From assembly GCA_937998045.1 (NCBI GenBank), contig CALKVG010000617.1, positions 1 through 22,534 on the forward strand: DNA of 22,534 nt, given 5' to 3'. This stretch comes from an uncultured Myxococcales bacterium (lineage in GTDB: Bacteria > Myxococcota_A > Polyangia > Polyangiales > Polyangiaceae). The notes beneath the pieces were generated by a model, which was not told the DNA's origin, did no database searches, and saw only the letters and a program-made list of their open reading frames with translations. The position numbers and the translations under genes are program-made. Below, in pieces: positions 14,857 through 21,849 of the stretch (positions within the stretch are counted from its first letter, which is position 1; the number at the start of each line of letters is the position of its first letter).

Positions 14857-16263
14857 ATGGTACCGGACGACACTGACCTGCCCACCGATCTGGCGCAGTC
14901 ACGCGAGGAGCTGTCGCGCCCCTACGTCCTCGCCACGTGGGCGGGGGGATCCGTATCGCGTCCGGTCACCGACGGCGAATCGCTCGTCATTGGGCGCGCG
15001 AGCGACTCCGACCTGGTAATCGACCATCCTACCGTTTCCCGCAGGCACGCCCGCCTGACTGTCGGCTCGCCGGCGCGGATCGAGGACCTCGGCAGCGCCA
15101 ACGGCACGCGGATCGGCGACGCCGTTCTCAGGCCGACCCAGCCGGCCGTTCTCGAGCGCGGGCGGTCGGTCGCTATCGGTGCCGCGCTACTCGTCGTCCA
15201 GGGGGCCCTCGAGCTGGCCGAGAGGACGCGCACCGCGCCGGCTGTCCGCTCGGGTCGACGCGAACCGGGCGACGCGATGATCGTCAACGCTGACGCCACC
15301 CGCCGGGTCCACGAGACCATCGCTCTCGTGGCCAGGAGCTTCATTCCAGTGCTCTTGCTTGGTGAGACAGGCGTGGGCAAGGACGTCCTGGCGGAGGCCA
15401 TCCATCGCCATTCGCCGCGCGCATCCGGTCCCTTCGTGCGCGTGAATTGCGCGGCCATGCCCGGCACGCTTCTGGAGAGCGAGCTGTTCGGGTACGAGCG
15501 CGGAGCGTTCACCGGAGCAGGGAGCGCCAAGGCGGGTCTCGTCGAGGCGGCGGACGGCGGGACGCTCTTTCTAGACGAGATCGGCGAAATGGATCCGACG
15601 ATGCAATCGAAGCTTCTCCACGTGCTCGAGAGGGGCGAAGTCATGCGCGTCGGGAGTCTTCGACCCCGGCCCGTCGACGTGCGCTTTCTCTCCGCCACGA
15701 ACCGCGCGCTGGACAAGCTCGTGGCCCAAGGGGCGTTTCGCAAAGACCTATACTTCCGCCTCAACGGAACCACGATCGTGGTCCCGCCCTTGGCCGCGCG
15801 CTCGAGCGAGATTGCGCCCCTTGCCGAGCTCTTTCTCGAGCGGGCGTGCGGCCGGTTGAACCGACCCACGCTCGCGATCGCGCCAGAGGCGCTGGATTGC
15901 CTGCTCGGATACTCGTGGCCGGGCAACGTCCGGGAGCTGCGCAACGCGATGGATCGCGCCGCTGCGCTCTGCAGGGGGGTCACCGTCGAGGTGAGCCATC
16001 TTCCCTACGAATGCACGATGCCGGCGCCGGAGATCTCGTCTCCGGAACGTCCGGCGGAGGCGACTCCTCGCCCGAGCGACATGCGAGACGAGGTGCGCCG
16101 CGCCGCGCGTTCGGTTGAACGCGAGCGCATCGTCGACGCCCTGGGGCGTTGCTCCGGCAATCAGTCTGCGGCGGCGAAGCTCCTCGGCATCTCCCGGCGC
16201 ACGCTCGTGGCCAGGCTCTCGGAATACAAGATCCCGCGTCCCATCAAAGACAACGAATGTTAG
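14857..16263 (+). CDS. FHA-domain sigma-54-dependent transcriptional activator
   Basis: This 468-residue enhancer-binding protein has three parts. The FHA domain (about 24-112) has GR at 46-47, S61-R-R-H64 and N82-G83, the usual phosphothreonine-contact positions. The AAA+ domain (about 140-375) has Walker A GETGVGKD (169-176, a slight variant of GETGTGKE), the sigma-54-contacting GAFTGA loop (216-221), Walker B TLFLDEI, arginine-finger FRKDLYFRL and WPGNVREL. The C-terminus has a Fis-type helix-turn-helix (about 425-455, NQSAAAKLLGISRRTLVARL). It should sense a Thr-phosphorylated partner made by a Hanks kinase and activate a sigma-54 promoter. There is no receiver domain. The GH2 gene 115 bases downstream is a possible target or operon partner, but I found no -24/-12 element in that gap. 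A close paralog begins at 441. Confidence 0.94.
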   Translation: MVPDDTDLPTDLAQSREELSRPYVLATWAGGSVSRPVTDGESLVIGRASDSDLVIDHPTVSRRHARLTVGSPARIEDLGSANGTRIGDAVLRPTQPAVLERGRSVAIGAALLVVQGALELAERTRTAPAVRSGRREPGDAMIVNADATRRVHETIALVARSFIPVLLLGETGVGKDVLAEAIHRHSPRASGPFVRVNCAAMPGTLLESELFGYERGAFTGAGSAKAGLVEAADGGTLFLDEIGEMDPTMQSKLLHVLERGEVMRVGSLRPRPVDVRFLSATNRALDKLVAQGAFRKDLYFRLNGTTIVVPPLAARSSEIAPLAELFLERACGRLNRPTLAIAPEALDCLLGYSWPGNVRELRNAMDRAAALCRGVTVEVSHLPYECTMPAPEISSPERPAEATPRPSDMRDEVRRAARSVERERIVDALGRCSGNQSAAAKLLGISRRTLVARLSEYKIPRPIKDNEC

Positions 16264-16364
16264 CCGCCATCCGCGCCTGACCGCTCGAACGGCCGCCTTC
16301 TCAAAAGTCGCTCACATGAGTGTCAGGCTCGGACGAGGTGTGCTCGCACGGCGACGACTGCAGC

Positions 16365-16370
16365 GGAGGA
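16365..16370 (+). promoter_or_regulatory. Ribosome binding site GGAGGA of the GH2 gene
   Basis: A strong Shine-Dalgarno eight bases before ATG 16379 selects that start. The open frame extends back to 16115 inside the activator gene, and the upstream extension is rejected. Confidence 0.75.
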
Positions 16371-16378
16371 TTCCCACT

Positions 16379-18781
16379 ATGCACATCCGGTTCTCCTTCG
16401 ACTCGCGCACCATGCCCCTCTCCAGGGTGTTCGTTCTGGTCGGTGGGGTGCTCGCGGCGAGCTGCTCGGACTCCAGCGGCTCGAACGGCTGGAGCGATTC
16501 CCCGGGCGCGGGCGATGGAGCGGGCGGCAGCGAAGCCGGAGTCATCGACGCGCCGGGTGGTGGCACCCCGGCGGATGCGTCGACCGGCGACGCTCCCGCG
16601 GCGATCGATGCGCCCGTCGCCATCAACGACGGCGGCGGCGACGCGACCGCCGATGGTGCTTCCACCAACTGCGGTGAGCAGCTCGCCCCCGATCCGTACT
16701 CGATGTCCATTGCCGGGACGTGGAACTTCACCCCGGCGGGTGGAACGAAGATGTCCATCCCGGTTCCGGGAGGCGGTTGGGTCAAGCAGGGGATCAATAC
16801 GTCGAGCGGCACTTACCAGACGCAGATCACGGTTCCCAACTCGGGCGCAGCGCAGACGACGCTCATCGAGTTCGGTGCGGTGAACTTTCAGGCCACCCTC
16901 TCGGTCGACGGCACGATGGTCGGAACCAACACGACCTCGTTCACGCCCTCGGTCTTCGATGTGACTCCGTTCGTCAAGCCCGGCATGCAGCACACGATCT
17001 CGGTCGACGTGAAGGGGCGCGGCGCCCTTCAAGTAATGGAGTCTTGCGGTGGTCAGAACCGCACCATCGACCTCGTCCCGGCCGCTGCGCCGTGGTCCCC
17101 GAACGTTGCTCAGGGGATTTTCCGCTCAGCCATGGTACGGGTGCATCCGGACGTGTACGTGAGCGACGTATTCGTGAGAACGAGCGTCGCGAACGACTCG
17201 GTGACTTACGACGTGGCGGTCACGAACACTGGGACGAGCGATCAGCATGTATCGCTTTCCGGAGCTTTGGGGTCGTGGAACTGCGGCTCGTTCAGCTACC
17301 CGTCGATTCCGACGACAATGGTCACGGCGTCCGCCGGGAAGACGACGGTAGCCACCGTCGGGCCGGTCCCGTGGGGACTCGGGCCGACCTCGTACTGGTG
17401 GCCGAACGTCCCCTACCAGGCAGGGTACAGGGCCCAGCTTCACAATCTGAAGGTCGACCTGAGCGTCGGGGGGCAAGTGAAGCACCAAAAGATCGTCCGC
17501 TTTGGCTTCCGCGAGATCGACCAGCAGCGCGCGGACGCGACACACGTCTACTACTATCTCAACGGCGTGCACGTTCGTTTTCACGGCGACAATCTGCAGG
17601 GCGCCGACTACGACAGCATCGACAACGGAGGCAAAGGCGACGCCTACGACACGCTCCCTGGCTTCCTGCCGCCGTCGGGGCAGAACCCCGGCTGGCCGGG
17701 CGCCATCGCGAATTACCAGAAGCTCAACTACAACATCATCCGTGTTCACCAGGAGCTCCCCGCGCCGTACATGCTGGACACGGCGGACGAGCTCGGGATG
17801 ATGCTCATTGGGGAGGCGGCGATCCGCGGCAGCAACGGAAACGAGGACTTCGCGCTCAGCCACGACACGATGGTGAACCACGCGAAAGCCATGGTCCTCG
17901 CCGAGCGCAATCATCCGTCGATCGTGCGCTGGGGTCAGTCGAACGAGCCCGATCTCGGTTGCAATGACTCGAATATGTTCGAACAGGATCTCTTCTCGGC
18001 GATCAGTTCGCTCGACCCGACCCGGCCGGTCAGCGTCGATGGTCCCGGCAACACGTATGGGATCACTGCCTCCAATTTTGCGTCCTTCCGTCACTACACG
18101 GACGGGCTTGGCCACTACAGCCAGAACGTGAGCTCCACTCCGAACTATCCCTTCGGGCAGGGTGAATTCATCTGGCCCGCCGACAATTCCGCCCAGGGGC
18201 TCGCCTGGTTTGCGACAGCGACGATGGCGATGCGAAGGCAGGACGCTTCGGACGTTCGACCCTATGCGCTGCTCTCCGGCTGGGCCAGCGTGATTCCCGG
18301 GGTGACCCGCTCAAGCATGACGATCGAGCAAGGAGGCAATCCATTGCTCGGCGAAGACACCGTACCGGACCCGTGGTCGAACCCCCTCATCAGCCGCATT
18401 CAGCGAGCTTCCAACCCGGTGCTCGTCGCCGACCAAGACTACTGGGAAGCGAACAAGATGTCCGACCAGAACGGCACCTGGCCCGTTTCGATCCCCACGC
18501 TGACAAAGGGATCCATGAGCAACCGCACGCTGCTCGTCTTCAATGATACCTTCGCCGGCACGGGGGTGGACGTCACCTGGGAGGCCCACGCCGACAGCCC
18601 GACGGGCGCGATTGCGTCCTCGGCGACGGTCAACCTGAACGTGCCGCTCGGGTCGATGCTCACGCAGATGATCAACGTCACCGCGCCGACCAGCGGGAGC
18701 AAGTGTTACCTCGTGCTCCGCGCCCAGAAGAACGGAACGACGCTCTTCGAGGAGGACGGCGAAGTGTTCGGCTTGAATTGA
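16379..18781 (+). CDS. Exported glycoside hydrolase family 2 (beta-galactosidase-like) lipoprotein
   Basis: This 800-residue enzyme has a signal peptide (LSRVFVLVGGVLAAS) ending at Cys29, probably lipidated although the lipobox is imperfect. A Gly/Asp/Ala-rich linker to about residue 100 follows. A jelly-roll sugar-binding domain comes next (MSIPVPGGGWVKQG, FEVTPF-like FDVTPFVKPG), then an immunoglobulin-like sandwich (VYVSDVFVRTSV) and a TIM barrel (FHGDNLQGADYD, NIIRVHQELP, NHPSIVRWGQSNEPD). Glu523 in SNEPD is the expected acid/base and Glu596 in GQGEFIW the expected nucleophile of GH2. The enzyme therefore looks intact and would hydrolyse a beta-linked sugar at the cell surface; substrate cannot be assigned. 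It follows the FHA activator and lies near the broken GH71/99-like gene, suggesting a former polysaccharide-use locus. Confidence 0.9.
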   Translation: MHIRFSFDSRTMPLSRVFVLVGGVLAASCSDSSGSNGWSDSPGAGDGAGGSEAGVIDAPGGGTPADASTGDAPAAIDAPVAINDGGGDATADGASTNCGEQLAPDPYSMSIAGTWNFTPAGGTKMSIPVPGGGWVKQGINTSSGTYQTQITVPNSGAAQTTLIEFGAVNFQATLSVDGTMVGTNTTSFTPSVFDVTPFVKPGMQHTISVDVKGRGALQVMESCGGQNRTIDLVPAAAPWSPNVAQGIFRSAMVRVHPDVYVSDVFVRTSVANDSVTYDVAVTNTGTSDQHVSLSGALGSWNCGSFSYPSIPTTMVTASAGKTTVATVGPVPWGLGPTSYWWPNVPYQAGYRAQLHNLKVDLSVGGQVKHQKIVRFGFREIDQQRADATHVYYYLNGVHVRFHGDNLQGADYDSIDNGGKGDAYDTLPGFLPPSGQNPGWPGAIANYQKLNYNIIRVHQELPAPYMLDTADELGMMLIGEAAIRGSNGNEDFALSHDTMVNHAKAMVLAERNHPSIVRWGQSNEPDLGCNDSNMFEQDLFSAISSLDPTRPVSVDGPGNTYGITASNFASFRHYTDGLGHYSQNVSSTPNYPFGQGEFIWPADNSAQGLAWFATATMAMRRQDASDVRPYALLSGWASVIPGVTRSSMTIEQGGNPLLGEDTVPDPWSNPLISRIQRASNPVLVADQDYWEANKMSDQNGTWPVSIPTLTKGSMSNRTLLVFNDTFAGTGVDVTWEAHADSPTGAIASSATVNLNVPLGSMLTQMINVTAPTSGSKCYLVLRAQKNGTTLFEEDGEVFGLN

Positions 18782-18821
18782 CGATCGCCTCCGCGAGGTA
18801 ACATGTCGGCTGTATTGGTGA

Positions 18822-19088
18822 TTCGTGCGAAAGGACGCTGCGGGCCTCGTGCACCGCGACGTCAAGCCGTCAACGTCCTGGTCAACCGGAAGGCGAGGGT
18901 CGCGGTGCACGACTGCGCCTGATGATCGCGTTGAGGTCCTTTCGCCGGGGAGGCAGTCGACGTGATGCACGAACAAACTGAGCCGCGCCGCTCCAGCGGC
19001 CCGCGACCTGCAGCCCCGCGTTCCGGACGATCTCAACGCGCTCCGCACCGATCTGCTCCAGTCGAAGTCTGCGCTCGCCAGGCGGCCA
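18822..19088 (+). pseudogene. Remnant of a Hanks-type Ser/Thr kinase
   Basis: Three collinear kinase fragments lie in shifted frames. Bases 18837-18871 encode AAGLVHRDVKPS, the catalytic loop. After a one-base shift, 18872-18919 encode NVLVNRKARVAVHD, corresponding to the strand leading to DFG, which is lost before a stop. From 18935 GPFAGEAVDVMHEQTEP matches the C-lobe segment usually reading G-x-x-P-F-x-G. In another frame, 19020-19088 encode VPDDLNALRTDLLQS and an RP, matching the end of kinase C-lobes in myxobacterial kinases. The activation segment, the N-lobe and everything C-terminal are missing. The debris stops exactly at the stop codon of the AraC gene, suggesting a rearrangement junction. 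The first fragment is unmistakable; the last two are weaker. Confidence 0.65.
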
Positions 19089-19928
19089 TCACCGCGCGTG
19101 CTCGCGTCGCCAGCTGCCTGGCGTCATGCCGACCACGCGGCGGAACGTCCTGTTGAACGCCGCCTGGTCGCCGAAGCCGGACTGCATCGCGACCTCGCCG
19201 AGAGGGGTACTCGTTCGGGCCAGAAGCTCCTTGGCGCGGTCGATTCGCCGATGTGTGAGCCAGCGATGGGTCGTGGTCCCGAAGGTCGTTTTGAAGGCGC
19301 GCGCGAAATGACTCACGGAGAGCTCGCATTCGCGCGCGAGATCCGAGAGTCGAACGCGGCCGCCCAAGTTTTCGCGCAGGAGCTCGAGGGCTCGCCTTTG
19401 CTGCCAAGCTGCGAGGCCTCCACGCACGACCGCGCGAAGCGTCGCCGCGCCGTGGCGCTGTAGGAGATGAGCGCATAGGATCAGCTCGAGATTGTCGAGG
19501 GCGAGAGGGTTAGGCCGCTGCTCTGGATCCAGATACGGCAAGACGTTCTTGGTGATCTGCGCCAGCACAAGGTCGTCATCAGCGACAGTGAGGCGAAAGC
19601 CACCGACTTGCACATAGCCGAGGTCAGCGGCCGTATCGTCGATGGAAGCGCGTCGCAGGTGAAATTGGACGCAATCGACGCCGGTGTCCGCCCACATGGC
19701 GGGCCGCGCGGCCAGATCGAGCACGTTGGTGCGAAACGCGGGGATTCCGCCCGTCGGAATGGTCTTGCGATCGACCCACAGTCGATACTGAGAGGCCGAG
19801 ACCGCTCGTACAAAGGTCGAGACGAGCAGCGCGGGAACGCTCGACGAGGTTTGAACCGCTTCGGGCAGCGGCCCGCTCGTCTCAACGCGGACGATCGAGA
19901 AGCGGTCGGCGTAGCGATGGGCTCGCAT
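19089..19928 (-). CDS. AraC-family transcriptional regulator
   Basis: The 279-residue protein has an N-terminal sensory domain (about 1-150) resembling the AraC_binding_2 type, with no recognisable ligand. The C-terminal DNA-binding domain has two helix-turn-helix units. The first is at about 194-215 (RLSDLARECELSVSHFARAFKTTFG) and the second at about 243-265 (LGEVAMQSGFGDQAAFNRTFRRVVGMTPGSWR). The latter is the classic AraC signature. ATG 19928 (MRAHRYADRF) is chosen because the domain begins there. The frame stays open to 20153, but that extension is Cys/Ala-rich, unlike the family, and covers the shared upstream boxes. It has no operon partner; its stop abuts the kinase debris. It could regulate nearby surface genes or itself (inference). 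Confidence 0.88.
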   Translation of the reverse strand: MRAHRYADRFSIVRVETSGPLPEAVQTSSSVPALLVSTFVRAVSASQYRLWVDRKTIPTGGIPAFRTNVLDLAARPAMWADTGVDCVQFHLRRASIDDTAADLGYVQVGGFRLTVADDDLVLAQITKNVLPYLDPEQRPNPLALDNLELILCAHLLQRHGAATLRAVVRGGLAAWQQRRALELLRENLGGRVRLSDLARECELSVSHFARAFKTTFGTTTHRWLTHRRIDRAKELLARTSTPLGEVAMQSGFGDQAAFNRTFRRVVGMTPGSWRREHAR

Positions 19929-20028
19929 CGTCGACGATTCGTCAAGACGGATGGTGTTCGCGCAGGGCTCGAGGGACGCACCGGCCAAATCTGCTACTCC
20001 AATACAAAAGCGATCGCCGACGCGGCAC

Positions 20029-20042
20029 GCACGAACCGTGCG
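20029..20042. promoter_or_regulatory. Palindromic box GCACGAACCGTGCG upstream of AraC
   Basis: The 14 bases are identical to 533-546, including the GCACG/CGTGC inverted repeat. The box lies 101 bases before the AraC start. Confidence 0.5.
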
Positions 20043-20085
20043 AGCGCTGGGACCTTCAGCCCGCATCACTTGCCGGCGTCCTGCT

Positions 20086-20124
20086 GCGCACATTGCTGCG
20101 CGAATTGCGCACGTGCTTGCGCAC
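20086..20124 (-). promoter_or_regulatory. Triple GTGCGCAA-type array upstream of AraC
   Basis: GCGCAC cores start at 20086, 20107 and 20119, with the same 21 and 12 base spacings as at 599-637. The inner edge lies 158 bases from the AraC start, as in the FHA activator (599 to 441). Confidence 0.55.
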
Positions 20125-20162
20125 TCGCTGTCGCAGCGGTCGTCATGCGACAATGCAGAAGG

Positions 20163-20178
20163 GCGACGGGCCTTTTAT
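20163..20178. promoter_or_regulatory. Conserved box GACGGGCCTTTTATCG
   Basis: This matches 646-661 at 14 of 16 positions and lies outside the triple array, as there. Confidence 0.4.
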
Positions 20179-20740
20179 CGATTCATGCTTCCATTTGTCG
20201 ATTCTTGCGCGATTGTCGTACGTCCTCGTTGGTCGCGATCTCGTGATCAAATCGACAGGGAGGTGATGAGGCTCACGGACCGTCGCGGTAGGGTACCAAG
20301 GCAATGTCCAGCGGCGGATACGGACGGCACCGCAGAGTGCCTCCGCGCCGCGGACTGCAGCCGTTCCCCCTAAAGTCGACTAACGAGATGGCCGTTCTTT
20401 CTCCATCGATATGGCTCCGAGTACCCGAGCTCGCTCCGAATGCGGCATGCATGTTCCTCTTACGAACACGGCCTATACACTCATTCGCACCCTTGGTTGG
20501 CGGGCTACGCGCCGCGTTGTGACAGGCGGCAACGGTGCACCTCGTTGGTACTGCTCTCAATGCTGGCGAAAGCAAAGAGCCGCTGTGAGTTCCACGGCGC
20601 CTGGGTCAGCGCTGCGGGTCCCGGAACGGCCACGCGGCAAGTGGGGTCGCGTCATCGGCAGCTCGGGGCTGTCCGCGTCGGAGGAGAAGGACCCTTCGGT
20701 GCCTCCGGCACGCGGCAAGCGGGAGCGCGGGTAAGGCGAA
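20179..20740. other. Mostly non-coding stretch of less biased composition
   Basis: Between the AraC upstream boxes and the second WSC gene, base composition is visibly less GC-rich in places (for example around 20380-20480). The only candidate gene is the small frame at 20411. No promoter, RNA or mobile element was recognised. Confidence 0.4.
20411..20734 (+). CDS. Small hypothetical protein with a CxxC pair (doubtful)
   Basis: A 107-residue frame opens at ATG 20411, or ATG 20450 for a shorter form. The middle reads TLIRTLGWRATRRVVTGG and RWYCSQCWRKQ, which looks like half of a zinc ribbon. The last 40 residues are Arg/Pro/Ser-rich and look like random high-GC translation. No ribosome site is evident and I do not recognise a family. 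It may be a real small protein, a remnant, or chance. Confidence 0.25.
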   Translation: MAPSTRARSECGMHVPLTNTAYTLIRTLGWRATRRVVTGGNGAPRWYCSQCWRKQRAAVSSTAPGSALRVPERPRGKWGRVIGSSGLSASEEKDPSVPPARGKRERG

Positions 20741-21787
20741 GTGTTGCAGCGTCTGCGTCCGGCGGCGTCGGCAAGGGCCCATACTTCGGGGCTGCCTGCT
20801 GAGTGCTCAGTTCCATCGACGAGACGGTACACTGGCAGAATTCGGGCAATCGTAGCCGTCCTGATCGCGGCGTTAATGTCGCCGTCGGTCGCGGGCTGCG
20901 AACTCCTGCTCCCCTTCCAGGGTATCGACGACGGTCGCTCGTCGGACGCGAGCCCAGATGTGGGAGGGCTCATATCGCGCGATGTGGACGCGGCGGCCGC
21001 CGCCGATGCGCAGGTTGGTCTTGCCGAAGGAGACGCGTCCCAGCCGGAGTCGGGCGCGGTGGACGAAACGGGCTCCCCGGCCGTGGATGCAACGGATTCC
21101 GCGGTCGTGGATGCAACGGATTCCGCGGTCGTGGATGCGACGGCCTCCGAGGCGGCCGCTGGTGTCCAAGGTGGAGATGCAGAGGTCGGCCCGGTCCATC
21201 TCGGGTGCTTCATGGACAGCCAGACCCGGGATCTGCCCTATCAGGCGTACGACAGCCAGCTGAGCACGACAGCGATGTGCGTCAGCGCCTGCATCGCTAA
21301 GGGGTACCGCTTCGCGGCCACGCAGTGGGGCAGCCAATGTTACTGCGGCGACGCCTACGGCGGACAAGGTCCCGCGGGCGGCTGCACAACGCCCTGCACG
21401 GGGGACGCTACGCAGGTATGTGGCGGAGCTTTTCAAAACAGCGTCTACGTGGCGGTCGGACCGGCCCCGCGGGCGACGTATGTGGGGTGTTACGCCGACG
21501 GCATGATCCGGGAGTTGCCCGACCAACTGTTCGGGGGGGCCTTCACGACGGTTGAGAGTTGCGCCGCGGGCTGCGCGTATCACGGGTATTTCTACGCTGG
21601 CCCCGAGAACGGCAACCAGTGTTTCTGCGGCAACTCCTACGGAGCGCAGGCTCCGGCGCGGGGCTGCACCGCTCCCTGTACAGGCAACTCCGCCGAGGTT
21701 TGTGGCGGTTCCTACGCGAACAGCGTCTACCGAACGTGGGTCGCCGCCGACGCCGGGACCGACGCGGGCGACGGGGCGAGCGACTAA
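20741..21787 (+). CDS. Double WSC-domain lipoprotein, second paralog (start uncertain)
   Basis: Two WSC domains, each with eight Cys (LGCFMDSQTRDL through QVCGG, and VGCYADGMIREL through EVCGG), follow a lipoprotein signal (IVAVLIAALMSPSVAGC) and an acidic Ala/Asp/Val-rich linker. Domain order, linker type and WSC sequences closely match the protein at 3436-4248. The coordinates use GTG 20741, the first conventional start; a GTAAGG lies close upstream. That start would add 33 odd residues before the signal peptide. Comparison with the paralog instead points to ATT at 20840, giving 315 residues with the lipobox Cys at residue 20, the same position as in the paralog. ATG 20897 is too late because it removes the hydrophobic core. 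The likely role is surface carbohydrate binding (inference from WSC domains). Confidence 0.85.
   Translation: MLQRLRPAASARAHTSGLPAECSVPSTRRYTGRIRAIVAVLIAALMSPSVAGCELLLPFQGIDDGRSSDASPDVGGLISRDVDAAAAADAQVGLAEGDASQPESGAVDETGSPAVDATDSAVVDATDSAVVDATASEAAAGVQGGDAEVGPVHLGCFMDSQTRDLPYQAYDSQLSTTAMCVSACIAKGYRFAATQWGSQCYCGDAYGGQGPAGGCTTPCTGDATQVCGGAFQNSVYVAVGPAPRATYVGCYADGMIRELPDQLFGGAFTTVESCAAGCAYHGYFYAGPENGNQCFCGNSYGAQAPARGCTAPCTGNSAEVCGGSYANSVYRTWVAADAGTDAGDGASD
20828..20839 (+). promoter_or_regulatory. Candidate -10 TACACT of the second WSC gene
   Basis: GGTACACT at 20826-20833 repeats the box before the first WSC gene and ends seven bases before an in-frame ATT at 20840. If it is the promoter, GTG 20741 is not transcribed from it. 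Confidence 0.4.
21083..21148 (+). repeat. 24-base tandem repeat in the WSC linker
   Basis: Two identical 24-base units (21083-21106 and 21107-21130) and a diverged 18-base third copy encode VDATDSAV, VDATDSAV and VDATAS. The repeat sits in the flexible acidic linker, so copy changes stay in frame and alter spacer length. Confidence 0.9.
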
Positions 21788-21849
21788 GGAGCCCTCGCAA
21801 GTGCCCTCGACCCGAGCAGGCTTCTGGCTGCGGCCGCCGGTGCGCGTCA

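Noticed and set aside
16115..16378. N-terminal extension of the GH2 protein back into the activator gene
   Set aside because: A strong GGAGGA site and an immediate signal peptide mark ATG 16379; the extension overlaps the activator in another frame.
19929..20153. N-terminal extension of the AraC protein to 20153
   Set aside because: The added residues are Cys/Ala-rich with no family match, and the segment carries the boxes shared with the non-coding region at 533-661.
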